Shown: positions 33,830 through 44,518 of the stretch, one piece after another
How positions within the stretch are numbered: the stretch's first letter is position 1
How the letters are laid out: each line of letters opens with the position of its first letter
Assembly (NCBI GenBank): GCA_030762935.1
Contig: CM060899.1
Span: 18,282,001-18,346,000 of the forward strand
DNA length: 64,000 bases
Direction of reading: 5' to 3'
From: Hymenopus coronatus
Taxonomy: Eukaryota > Arthropoda > Insecta > Mantodea > Hymenopodidae
Translations under genes and position numbers: made by a program
The notes under the pieces: model-generated
Seen by the model: only the letters and a program-made list of their open reading frames with translations
Database searches by the model: none
Told to the model about the DNA's origin: nothing

Positions 33830-33904
33830 TTAATGAGTGTGTGTGTTCTAAGTTTAAAATACCAAATATCTAATGTGTACTATTCACAAGAACTTTCGCT
33901 AGCT

Positions 33905-34150
33905 CCGGCCTGGCGAACATTACTCCCAAAGTGAGAAGGGAGTTGCTCTTCTCTCCTTGTCTGTATTGGCGACTGTCATATTGCACACGCGCCAGTTGGA
34001 ACCGATTTTCTCTGGCAGCATGAGCTTGGCATTTAGTCAAACTGCTACGGTAACTCCAGACCGAAACTGGTCATTGTGCTATAGTGGTCATTAAGGGAGA
34101 AGAAATAGGAGAAGGGCTTCATACTTTGAGAGTAATGTTCGCCAGGCCTG
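33905..34150. mobile_element. Small TIR element (hAT-like MITE candidate)
   Basis: GGCCTGGCGAACATTACTC at 33907-33925 and its inverse at about 34131-34148 form the terminal repeats, extending with one mismatch to CAAAGT. The flanking octamers CGCTAGCT and CTCTGGCT match at 6 of 8 bases, as an aged 8-bp duplication might. No coding sequence. The superfamily is inferred from the duplication length and the C-A/C-GG ends. Confidence 0.6.
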
Positions 34151-34174
34151 CTCTGGCTATGCCGTAAACAGACA

Positions 34175-34451
34175 TTTTTATTAATGATTATTCTTTTATA
34201 TGCATGTGCTACTCGTGATAAACATTGGCAAAACTAGACTTATTACTTCCTTCTTTGTAAACTTAGGAAAATAATGCAATGTCAATTCTACTAAAGGCCG
34301 ATCGCTATGTGAAACAATTTAAATTCGGTTCTCTAGGTTTGTTAATTATAAAAAACACGAAAATAAAGATGACTTCCCGTATGAGAAAAGTTTAAGTAGG
34401 ATAAAATTGTAACCAATAATATGGAATATCTTGGAAACGATTAACTCCACG

Positions 34452-34490
<39 letters not shown>

Positions 34491-34972
34491 GTATTACATA
34501 AGTTGTGTATTTTAACGCGATCTAAATTTGTTATGTAGGAAAATTTTGATTATTTCTTATGGTTTACCTGATATACAAAGGTCGATCAGAATGAAAAGGT
34601 CTTCAGAGGATTTTTCCAGAAAACTAAAGAGGTATATTTTTTGACATAAAAATATGTTAAGCATATCTAAACAAAACCTTTAGAGCGATTTTTGAGAAAA
34701 TAAAAATTTTCGGAAAATTTTTCATATAAAGAACACTTTGGGGGTGGTAGGGTTTTCCAGAAATCTTCATGTCAAATTAGGTAATTTACCAACATTTCGT
34801 TTTTGTTACGGTGTACACGGACACACACACGGATCTTTTACTAAAATTGCTCTTTTTTGAATCGAGGGATCCTAAAACGCGTATATTTTGTGAAATCTCG
34901 CATCAGGTTTTGGGTGGAATGCAATACTTTCTCTAGCTACGTAACATGTACTATGTAGATAAAGTAAAAAAT
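34175..34972 (+). mobile_element. Family H copy, divergent, with an (AT)n tract
   Basis: H middle and 3' blocks are present. An (AT) dinucleotide tract of about 34 bp at 34453-34488 replaces the conserved spacer after CTCCACGAAA. Ends with the hairpin variant TACGTAACATGTACTATGTA and GATAAAGTAAAAA. Confidence 0.82.
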
Positions 34973-35038
34973 GTGACGTGTTTCCTTCACATGACTTTCT
35001 CTACCTACGTAACATGTACTATGTAGATAAAGTAAAAA
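34971..35038 (+). mobile_element. 68-bp minimal H unit (5' end joined to 3' end)
   Basis: ATGTGACGTGTTTCCTTCAC, then ACTTTCTCTACC, then directly the 3' hairpin and GATAAAGTAAAAA. The whole interior is missing. It lies head-to-tail between the copy ending at 34970 and another 5' end at 35039. Confidence 0.85.
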
Positions 35039-35110
35039 ATGTGATGTGCTTCCTTCACATGACTTTCTCTACATCTCTGTAACACATTGTTAAAAACTAT
35101 ATTCTTGTAT
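35039..35110 (+). mobile_element. Family H 5' end fragment
   Basis: ATGTGATGTGCTTCCTTCAC and ACTTTCTCTACATCTCTG, lost after ATATTCTTG. Confidence 0.8.
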
Positions 35111-35154
35111 ATACTATATAATAGAGACTAACATTACCGAATTCTTTTAATTAA

Positions 35155-35277
35155 TGGCGGGAGAAACCGGAGAAGACCCGTCCAGCCGCTTTGTCCACCA
35201 CGGATCGCTTGGGATCGAACCCGGGACGTCTAGATGGCAGGCGGGTGGTCTAACTATTTGCCAATGGCGTCGCCTCC
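35155..35277 (-). mobile_element. tRNA-derived SINE (SINE-2), partial
   Basis: On the minus strand the head (about 35276-35208) has a B box GGTTCGATCCC, followed by a body ending in CTTCTCCGGTTTCTCCCGCC. The A box is degenerate. Same family as 14.05 and 37.6 kb. Confidence 0.75.
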
Positions 35278-35819
35278 TAAAAGAACATACCGTAGATTAA
35301 TATAGATTAAAGCGGAATTTTTGTTTTAATTAACCTGTATCTGTATTATAATTAAAATAGTTATTAAAATAATTCAGGGCTTTTTAAAATAAAATAAGTG
35401 TATAATATAAATAAACAATATCAGAATAATTTTAATAAATAATAATAGCAACATAAAACTAAGTACTAAAATTAAATAATAAAAACATACTAATAAATAT
35501 TAAAAATACAAAATTGTAATAATAATAGTAGTATTGTTAATAAAACTGAAAATTATATTAAATTAAATATTAACACACAGTTCAAATGATAATAATTACG
35601 ATTTTAATCGGTACTTATAAAATTTTAGGTTAAATTTATATTTTATGATTAAATTTGTAATTGATAGAAGTAGTAATAAATGTACAACGTCTGGGAGATG
35701 TTACCCTGGTTTAAGTAATAAATTACCAGGGTTTAATATACAGTTTTTATTTTGTTTTTATTTTATTTTTATCTTGTTTTAATTAACCTGTGTTTAGTTT
35801 CAACTCAGCCGTATTTGTG

Positions 35820-35857
<38 letters not shown>

Positions 35858-36355
35858 TTTTTTTATTATTATTATTTAATTAACCTATGTTATTAATTTA
35901 TGTTTATTCCTGGCAGATACTACGAAGCAAGGTTAATGTAGAGAGATACAAAACGTTTTGTTTACTTCAAGTCTGGTTCTAAGGCTCGATCGTATTTTAT
36001 TACGCGCCTTCATTGTCACATTTGTGTATTGCTGTAGCCTGCAGCACATCCCTTCCGTTTGATCAAAATATACCAATATTTGCTCTAGATCTAACCGGAA
36101 GTTCACACGGAACCAACGTAAAGTGCAACCCAATAAACACAATGGACATGAATGGTCCAACGGCTTCCGTTGTCAAGTAACATTTCAAAAACAAGAGAGA
36201 TACGTGAACTGAAACAACTGAAAAACGCTCTACAGCTTTAGGGATTTTACATGAACCACTGTAATGAGGTTAGTTATACAGCGGCATTACCTTTTCTATT
36301 ATATACCTATCGATAGTAGAGGCAATTTTCAATTCCTAGGAATCTACCAGTTTAA
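35278..36355. other. Very AT-rich unassigned sequence with a (TTA)n tract
   Basis: About 35290-35900 is nearly all A and T, with a TTA run at about 35824-35876. No gene seen. The last 400 bases are of ordinary composition and unplaced. Confidence 0.5.
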
Positions 36356-36405
36356 AATATCTGATATGTTGCATTCACATAACATTCTCTATTTCACAAA
36401 CAATG
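36356..36405 (+). mobile_element. Family H 5' end fragment
   Basis: ATCTGATATGTTGCATTCAC and AACATTCTCTATTTCACAAA only, next to an opposite-strand copy. Confidence 0.7.
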
Positions 36406-36408
36406 GTT

Positions 36409-37259
36409 TTATTTCTCTATACGTACTATTCCATAGTGTATAGAGAAGATATTGTATTGCACCCAAAAAGTCGATACCGAGATTTCATTGGAAATACAGG
36501 TTTTTGGTCCCCCTGAATCAAAATTAAAAAAAATTTTTAGAAAAGGTCCGTGTGTGTGTGTGGACAGCATGGCTCAAATTCGAAAGTACCGTTAAATACC
36601 TAACTTGTTATTTAAGTTTGGTATCTTCCAAGGATACGACTCGAAAATTATCAAGAAAATTCTCCCACCCCAACTACCCATTATATGGGCATTTTTTGGA
36701 AAAATTTTATTTTCTTAAAAATGGCTCTAACGACTTTCATTAAAATATCGTATATTAAAGATATTTACATAACAGACAAAAAGTTTATCTCGAGTTTTCT
36801 GGGAATAGCTGTTGAAGATATATTTATTCTAGGTGAACTTTGTGAAATGTTCCATAACTGGTAAAGCGTAAGAGATAGATTAGAACTTGCAATACAAAAC
36901 TTGTAGAGCTCGTCAAAATACACAATTTATGTTATAAACATATTTTTCGTGAAGTTGACCGTTTTTGAGATAACCTCTATTATTGGTTTTAGCTTTAAAA
37001 TACTTTTACTTTTCTCATACGGGACTTTGTCAACTCCTGTCCATACAAAGGCACTCCAGTCACATGGAAACCAGGTATTAACAAATTTGAGTATCATTTA
37101 GCTTAGTGCATTCCCTTCTGATTATAAGGAAGCAAGTAAAAGGACCATTTCAGCTAATTTATTCTCGATTAGCATGAAAGAAATTAAAGAATAAGCTTTT
37201 TAACAATAATGTGTTGCAGAGATGTAGAGAAATGTATGTGAATGGAACACATCAGATTT
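36409..37259 (-). mobile_element. Family H copy, complete
   Basis: Hairpin TATACGTACTATTCCATAGT at about 36418, GT tract at about 36548, 5' end GGAACACATCAGATTTG. Confidence 0.87.
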
Positions 37260-37262
37260 GTT

Positions 37263-37475
37263 TACAAAAGATTATTCTTTTATATACGTCATGATAATAC
37301 AGATAAATTAGCAGAATTGGTCTTATTACTTACATCCTTGTAAGTAGAAGGGAAATTAATGAAAACTTCCCCTTTGAGACAAATATAGAAAGTTTAAACC
37401 AATAAGAAGGAATAAGAGTAAATTCCATGGAAAGTGTATTCGATATAAATTGTGTACCCCAACGTGATATGTGCT
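37263..37475 (+). mobile_element. Family H 5' half fragment, divergent
   Basis: GCAGAATTGGTCTTATTAC and CTTGTAAGTAGAAGGGAAA mark H. The fragment fades out near CCCCAACGTGATATG. Confidence 0.65.
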
Positions 37476-37529
37476 TTTAATGCCCGCATTTACTAGAAAA
37501 TGCATCTCAGGCGAGGACGCTAATGATAC

Positions 37530-37686
37530 GTGAAATGCGATGGCTGGGGAAACCGGAGAACCCGGAGAAAGCCCATCCCTGCGCAGCTTTTTCCACCACA
37601 AATTCCACATGCGGTCGCTTGGGATCAAACCCGGGCCGTCTAGGAAGGAGGCAAGTGGTCTAACCACTCGGCCACGGCACGGCCCG
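37530..37686 (-). mobile_element. tRNA-derived SINE (SINE-2), best-preserved head
   Basis: On the minus strand: A box GTGGCCGAGTGGTTAGACC, anticodon-arm region, and B box GGTTTGATCCC (37620-37630), resembling a serine-type tRNA head. The body ends with CTCCGGTTTCCCCAGCC. The tRNA part grades into SINE body and is not a gene. Confidence 0.8.
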
Positions 37687-38207
37687 ATATGTATGTGTAT
37701 GTCATTCGGGAGTGTGCTCCATACTGAAGCCAACATAGGCTTATCCTAGCCCCAGGAGGATAGGATCAAATGAGAGTATTATCGACGGGCGACCAAGACC
37801 GAACCTTGGGGAATGACCTACCATAGAGTGCTTAACACTGTCCAAGCAGTTTATCTCGTCGCAGGGAGCGCTAGGAGCCCGCACTTCAGTCCTGACCGAA
37901 CCCCCCTGGCTCTTGCAAACAACAACGCAATCCCAACGCCGAAAGCTGCATTTGTAAACCACACTGACCACCATGGAAGGGCGCCAACACCGCAGTCCCC
38001 GCAGATACTTACAACCCTGAAGGACACGGCTGGAAATGAAAGAAAGGGTCAAAGAGTTCCAGGGAATGAGAAATCTCCCCGGCATTGGTGTAATGCCCGG
38101 GAAAAAACCCGAATAAACGTATGGGTCTGAGAGGCCGGCTACGAGAGTGGAAGGATTAAACCAATTAAGACGCACTGAGAAAGAAGTGTGGATTATAATC
38201 GGTAAAA
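37687..38207. other. Unassigned, moderate-GC stretch
   Basis: A 162-codon minus frame (37741-38229) and a 105-codon plus frame overlap here. Neither shows a recognisable domain, and neither has support beyond length. Possibly a relic of an element related to the adjacent SINE insertion. Confidence 0.3.
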
Positions 38208-38770
38208 AATTCTGGTGTGTTTCATTCACATGACTTTCTCAACATCTCTGCAACAAATTATTATTAGAAAGCTTATGCTTCTATTTACTTCATGCTAATC
38301 GAGAAAAATTAGCAGAAATAATCTTATTACTTGCTTCCTTGTAAGTAAAAGCGAAATAAGGATTAAAGGTTAAAGTGATAGTCAAAAGCTGGTTGCTATG
38401 TGACTGAAGTTCCTTTGTTTGTATGGACAGGAGCTGACAAATCAAAATGTTCCATGTAAAGGGTAGTTGTGGGTGGGGGGATTTTCTTGAAAATTTTCGT
38501 GTCGCATCCTTGGAATGCAAACCTAAATACCTAGTTTGGTTATTAACGGACTTTTCGTTTTTGAGCTATGCTCTCCACAGACACACACACACATACACAC
38601 AGAAAGACAGACAGACCCACACACACGGATATTTTTCTAAAAATGTTTTTTTTTATATTCAGGGGGTCTCAAAACATGTATTGCCGGTGAAATTTCGGTA
38701 GGGAATTTTTTGGTGCATTACAATACCTTTTCTATGCATTACGTACATAGCATGTGTAGAGAAAGTAAAA
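38208..38770 (+). mobile_element. Family H copy with a central deletion
   Basis: Starts AAATTCTGGTGTGTTTCATT. It jumps from GGACAGGAGCTGACAAAT to CAAAATGTTCCATGTAAAGG near 38440, and carries an expanded CA/AGAC tract at 38580-38625. Ends CATGTGTAGAGAAAGT. Confidence 0.87.
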
Positions 38771-38840
38771 ATCGGACGTGTTCCATTCACATATTTTTCT
38801 CTAGCTGTTCTGCAAAAATACTATTGTTAAAAAAAAATAA
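38771..38840 (+). mobile_element. Family H 5' end fragment, head-to-tail with the previous copy
   Basis: AATCGGACGTGTTCCATTC and TTTTTCTCTAGCTGTTCTGC begin immediately after the preceding element's AAAGTAAA. Confidence 0.8.
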
Positions 38841-39146
38841 TAACATGGCTGGGAGTTTATTAGAGTAGCCTACACACTATTACATAGCTGTATAAATGTC
38901 TGGGGATTATTTCCAAAGGTTGGCTACAATAGTGACAAAAGAAGCGGATGTTGGTTGCTATATGAGAAGCAATAGCGCTCGTATCATCAGACGTTTCTTC
39001 TGCTTGCGTATGCGCATTTGCAAACGTTTGGAACTAGAAAAATTGCTCACCTCCTCGCGTCACATGCGAAGAAACTGCAAATCGTCTAACTTTTTAAAAA
39101 AAAAACATCATGATAATTCAGTATAAAATTATTGAAACGTCCAGGC

Positions 39147-39177
<31 letters not shown>

Positions 39178-39384
39178 GTGGTTCAAATCTCCAATTCAGA
39201 AAATGCAACCAATTTTCATGCATGGAATATTCTGATTATGCAATATATTTACTTAATATAATTGAAGAAATAATTTATATCTTACAAAATAATGATTCAA
39301 TTTGAATGATATGTTACAAGAAAGCAAAAAATTTATCTCAGTAAACCTTTCAGAAAAACGATTATAGTACATATTAATTAAAAA
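38841..39384. other. Unassigned, with a T-run
   Basis: A 76-codon + frame (38896-39126) is unrecognised. A T-run of about 27 lies at 39150-39177. Confidence 0.35.
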
Positions 39385-39688
39385 GTCTGATGTGTTCCAT
39401 TTACATAAGTTTCTCTAAATCTCTGTAACAAATTATTGTAAATAAGCTTGTTTTTCCAGAACTAAGAGTCTATTTTCAGAGCCTATTCCCAAGAAATTCA
39501 AGATATAGATTTCATTTGTCATAAAATATCTTAAACATGAGGTAATTTAATCAAAATCGTTATAGCTGTTTTTGAGAAATTCAAAATTTTCGAAAGATAT
39601 TTCATGAAAAGGGTAATTAGAAGTGGGAGGATTTTCTTGAAAATCTTCTTGTCGTAGCCGTGGATTGGTATTTGACGGACTTTTCGTT
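39385..39688 (+). mobile_element. Family H copy, left part, interrupted by an H insertion
   Basis: Starts AGTCTGATGTGTTCCATTT, with deletions in the 5' half, and runs to GACGGACTTTTCGTTG. It resumes at 40560 with AGCTATGCTGTCCACAGACA. Confidence 0.85.
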
Positions 39689-40559
39689 GTTACTTTCTCT
39701 ATACGTGCTATGTACATAGTGTGTAGAGAAGGTATTGCACTCCACCAAAAAATTCGATACCGAGATTTCACCGGAAATATATGTTTTAGGGTCCCCTGTA
39801 TCCAAAAAAAGTATTTTCAGAAAAAGGTCCGTGTGTGTGTGTGTGTCTGTGTGTCCGTGTGTCCGTGTGTCTGTGAACACGATAACTCAAAAACGAAAAG
39901 TCGGTAAAATACCAAACTTGCTATTTAAATTTAGTATCTTCCAGGGATGCGACACGAAGATTTTGAGAAAAATCCCCCACCCCCAACTATCCTTTACATG
40001 GAACTTTTTTGGAAAATTTTGATTTTCTAAAAAATGGCTATAACGATTTTGATTAAAATATCGTGTATTACATATATTTACCTGACAAATAAAATGTATG
40101 CTTTGAATTTTCTGGGAGTAGCCTCTGAAGCCTACTTTATTCTGGGTCAATTTTACGGAATTTTGCATAACTGCTAAACCGTAAGAGATGGACAAAAACT
40201 TACCACACAAAAAATGTAGAACACCTTAGAACACACGATTTATGTTACATACATTTTTTTCGTGGAGTTGATTGTTTTTGAGATATTCCTTGTTTTTGGT
40301 TTCAGCTATAAAAACTTATACTTTTCTCATACAGAACTTTGTGAACTCGTGTCCATACAAACAAAGGAGCTTCAGTCGCAGAGCAACCAGCTTTTGACTA
40401 TCACTTTCACCTATGTTTCCCCCTTATTTCGCTTCTACTAACAAGGAAGCAAGTAATAAGACTATTTCTGCTAATTTTTGCTCCGTTAGATCAAGTAAAT
40501 AGAATAATTTGTTGCAGTGATATAGAGAAAGTCATGTGAATGGAACACATTAGATTTTT
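39689..40559 (-). mobile_element. Family H copy, complete, nested in an H copy
   Basis: Hairpin TATACGTGCTATGTACATAG, GT tract at 39830-39875, conserved middle, 5' end GGAACACATTAGATTTTT. It sits in the T-run of another H copy (CTTTTCGTTTTT / GAGCTATGCTG). Confidence 0.93.
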
Positions 40560-40723
40560 TAGCTATGCTGTCCACAGACACATACAAACCTTTTCTAAAA
40601 ATGTATTTTTGGATTCAGGGGATCCCAAAACATGTATTTCCATGAAATCTCTGTATAGAGTTTTTGGGTACTTTAGAATACCTGCTCTAAACACTATTCA
40701 TATAGTACGCATAGAGAAAGTAA
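40560..40723 (+). mobile_element. Family H copy, right part (continuation of 39385-39688)
   Basis: AGCTATGCTGTCCACAGACA through the 3' block to the arm CGCATAGAGAAAGTAAA. Confidence 0.85.
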
Positions 40724-41220
40724 AACGGTATCTCAGTAAAACTTTCAGAAACATCTATACGCAAACAAAAAATATTGAAGTTTCTCTACTAGTGTCCTTA
40801 AACAGAATCAGATAGTAGTAAGAGCTTTTGAAAGATAATTTTGTAGAAGGTTAGTAAAGAAAGGCATCGGAATATGAAAAATCAGAAGATTTTAATAAAC
40901 AAAACACATCTGAAAGCGACGTTACATATGCAGGTGTGTGCCTCCCTTTGCACAATCACAGACCAAAGCATTTCCTCAAAGAAAACAATAAAGAAGCGAC
41001 TTCCTGTAGCATCGTTGAGGCACTGGGTTCATAATGCCATTCTTTTTCAATCATCACTTAATTTACAGCACCATAAAAGAAACAACCACTGCAATAGACT
41101 TATCCCATTTTAAATTCTTCCTACAAAGCAGAATTGTGGCTCTAATCTACATAATTCGGTTCTTCGTTTAAAAAGGCTTCTTTTCGCTTCCTAACTAGAC
41201 CCTATGTGTTGTTTTTTTTC
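40724..41220. other. Unassigned
   Basis: A 79-codon + frame (40874-41113) has no recognised motif. No shared repeat. Confidence 0.3.
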
Positions 41221-41333
41221 CCCCTTTCTCCAGAACGTATGCACATTGGAGACGTTAGTGTATCCCATCCAAAATATCGATACCGAGATTTTGCTGGAAA
41301 TACGTGTTTTGAGACCTCTTTAATTCAAAAAAA
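41221..41333 (-). mobile_element. Family H 3' terminal fragment
   Basis: CTTTCTCCAGAACGTATGCA, then ATCGATACCGAGATTTTGC, up to an A-run where an opposite-strand H copy begins. Confidence 0.75.
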
Positions 41334-42069
41334 TCTGACATGTACCATTTCTGTACATCACTGCAACAAATTATTCTATTTACTTCATCTAATGGAGCAA
41401 AAATTAGTGGAAATAGTCTCATTACTTGCTTCCTTGTTAGAAGAAGCGAAATAGGGGGGTACCATAGGTTAAAGTGGTAGTCAAAAGCTGGTTGCTATGT
41501 GGCTGAAGTTCCTTTGTTTGTATCGACACGAGTTCACAAAGTCCTGTATGAGAAAAGTATAAGTTTTTATAGCTGAAACCAAAAACAAGGAATATCTCAA
41601 AAACAATCAACTCTACAAAAAAAAATGCATGTAACATAAATTGTGTATTGCAAGGTCCTCTACATTTGTTGTGTGGTAAGTCTTTGTCCATCTCTTACGG
41701 TTTAGCAGTTATGCAAAATTCCGTAAAATTCACCCGGAATAAAGTAGTCTTCAGAGGCTATTCCCAGAAAATTCAAGATATACATTTTATTTGGTATGTA
41801 AATATCTTTAATATACGGCATTTTAGTCGCAACCCTTAGAGACATTTTTCACAAAATCAAAATTTTCAAAACTTTTTTCATGTATAGGTTAATTTGAGGT
41901 GGGGGAATTTTCTTGAAAATCTTTGTGTCGCATCCTCGGAAGATACTAAACTTAACCTATTTCTAAAAATGTTTTATTTGGATTCGGAGGACCCAAAACA
42001 TGTATTTCCGGTAAAATTTCGGTATCGAATTTTTGGGTGCTTCTCTTTACAGTATGTAGAAGTAAAAAG
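41334..42069 (+). mobile_element. Family H copy
   Basis: Starts ATCTGACATGTACCATTTC in the A-run of the preceding fragment. The CA tract is deleted near 41955. Ends TATGTAGAAGTAAAAAG. Confidence 0.85.
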
Positions 42070-43014
42070 TCGAGCACATCTAGGAAGTCTGTTATTTCAT
42101 AAGGATGCTGACGCAGGTTGCTCCTCCCACAAACGATTCCGGTCAGATAAAAAGAATGAAGGAAAGCTGTGAAGTAGGCAAGAGAGAGACATCTGACAAA
42201 TTGAGCCCTGATATCGCAAAGGGATCTTTTTTCTACTGACACTCGCATCAGGACCCGAAACTAGTCCCCATAAAAGGAAGAAGAGCTTCAAGCTATTTCT
42301 GTTTTGGATATCTCTTGCTGAAGGTCTCGTCCTTCATCTGCTCAGAGAATATTCTCATATCTGGATGGTGTAGGCAGTATGTACATATTTATCAAAAACT
42401 CATAATTAACAGATAGTTCGGGAATAGTTATTTATTTTCTATATCGCTTGCTTGCGGTACGCAGAGGATGTGTTTTATTCCAATCAAAAGTTGAGGACCA
42501 TAGACCACTCGTGGTGGATGGATGCCCAACAGACGTTGGTGTCGTTGAAAAATTGAGAAATAACTCTACGGAATGGAGTACAGGTGCATATTTGGTCATC
42601 AAAGATCATGTGGCCACAGAGGATAAAAAGTTCCGAAACGGCATTGTGATGACCCCAACATGCAACATTCGCAGTGAGCGAGATACTCTACGCCATCGTT
42701 TTGTTGCCTTATGGACTGGGTTATTTTGCAAATGCACCGCCTTGCTCCTTCACAAAATCCAAACGATTATGCCCGCACATTACTAGAACTAGAGACCCGA
42801 CGTATTGCAGAGGTGTGACTCGCTCTTGGCTTTCAGCATTATATGCTGTATGAAACACATCCCAGCGTCGACGGTTTACAAGGTCAACTTAGAGCAGCAA
42901 AAACCTAAGTCTCTCTCACTGCAGTCGGCAACGGCTTGCGATTTGCTAGTTCCATAGTGCTTACAACATCTTCACATTTTGTTATCATATTACTGCACAC
43001 GTTTAATTTAAAAA
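42070..43014. other. Unassigned; contains a 112-codon frame
   Basis: The + frame 42448-42786 (MLAVRRGCVLFQSKVEDHR and following) is less AT-rich than its neighbours and might be a degraded coding remnant, but I recognise no domain. The rest is unplaced. Confidence 0.35.
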
Positions 43015-43839
43015 ATATATGTACCAATCATATGACTTTCTCTACATCTCTAAAACAAATTATTGTTAAAAACCTATCCTTCCATTTACCACATGCTATT
43101 CGAGAAAAGATCAGCCTCCATGCAAGTAGAAGCGAAATAAGAGAGTACTATAGGTTAAAGTGATAGTCAAAAGCTGGTTGCTATGTTACGAAAGTTCCTT
43201 TGTTCCTATGGACAGGAGTTGACAAATTCCTGTATGAGAAAAGTATGTTTTTAAAGGTGATATCGAAAACAAGGAATAACTCAAAAACGATCAACTCCAC
43301 GAAAAAATGTATGATACATAAATTGTGTGTTTTAACGTGCTCCACATTTTATGTGTGAGAAGTTTTGTCCATTTCTAACGATTTAGCAGTTATGCAAAAT
43401 TCATCCAGAATAAAGTAGTCTTCAGAGGTTATTCCCAGAAAATTCAAGACATACATTTTAGTTGTCAGGTAAATATCTTTAATGTACGATATTTTAATCA
43501 AAATTGTTACAGACATTTTTAAGAAAATCAATATTTTCTAAAAAACATCCATGTAAAGGGTGGTTTGGGGTGAGGGGATTTTTCTCAAAATCTTCGTATC
43601 GCATCCCTGGAAGATACTAAACATAAATACCAAATTTGGTACTTTACCGCGTTTTCGTTTTTGAGTTATCGTGTTCACAGGCACACGGACACACGGACCC
43701 TTTTCTGAAAATGCTTTTTTTTTGGATACAGGGGACCTAAAACATATATTTCCGGTGAAATCTCGGTATCGAATTTTTGGGTGGAATGCAATACCTTTTC
43801 TATACACTACGTACATAGTACGAGTAGAGAAAGTAAAAA
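43015..43839 (+). mobile_element. Family H copy, complete
   Basis: Degenerate 5' end (ATATATGTACCAATCATATG), complete middle, and the terminal ACGAGTAGAGAAAGT. Followed without gap by another H 5' end. Confidence 0.88.
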
Positions 43840-44518
43840 TCTGACGCGTTCCATTCACATGACTTTCTCTACATCTTTGAAACAAATTATTGTCAAAAAG
43901 CCTATGCTTCCATTTACTTCATGCTATTCGAGAAAAGATAAGCAGAAATAGTCGTATTACTTGCTTCGCTGAAGTAGATGCGAAATAAGCGAGTACCATA
44001 GGTTAAAGTAGTAGTCAATAGTTGTTATGTGACTGAAGTTACTTTGATCGTATGGACAGGAGTTGACACATTCCTGTATTAGAAAAGTATAAGTTTTTTA
44101 AAGCTGAAACCAATAAAAAGGAGTATGTCAAAAATGGTCAACTCCACGAAAAAAATTCATATAACTTAAATTGTGTGTTTTAATGTGCTGTACATTTTTT
44201 GTGTGGCAAGTTTTTGTCCATCTTTTATAGTTTAGCTGTTATGCAAAATTCTGTAAAATTCATCCAAATAAAGAAGTCTTAAGAGGCTCTTCCCAGAAAA
44301 TTCAAGATATACATTTCATTTGTCAGGTAAGTAGTTATATTTGATATACGGTAATTTAGTAAAAATCGTTTTGTTTGTTGAGAAAAACAAAATTTTAGAA
44401 AGAAGTTCCAGTAAAGGGTAGTAGGGAGAAGGGGAGTTTTCTTGAAAATCTTCTTGTTGCATCGTTGGAAGATTCCAAACTTAAATTCTAAATTTGGTAT
44501 TTAAAGGTCTTTTCGTTT
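43840..44518 (+). mobile_element. Family H copy, left part, interrupted by a subfamily B insertion
   Basis: Starts AAAATCTGACGCGTTCCATT directly after the previous copy and runs to AAAGGTCTTTTCGTTTTT. It resumes at 45411. Confidence 0.87.

Noticed and set aside
37741..38229. A 162-codon minus-strand frame as a host gene
   Set aside because: No recognisable domain, it overlaps an opposite-strand frame of similar quality, and it starts inside an H end. Kept only as unassigned sequence.
39735..40022. Recurring 60-190-codon frames with ...TISQKRKVGKIPNLVFKFSIFQG-like or HTDLFLKILFLDTG-like sequence
   Set aside because: They are translations of family H on either strand. Length, frame and start differ between copies, and there is no conserved start or codon bias.
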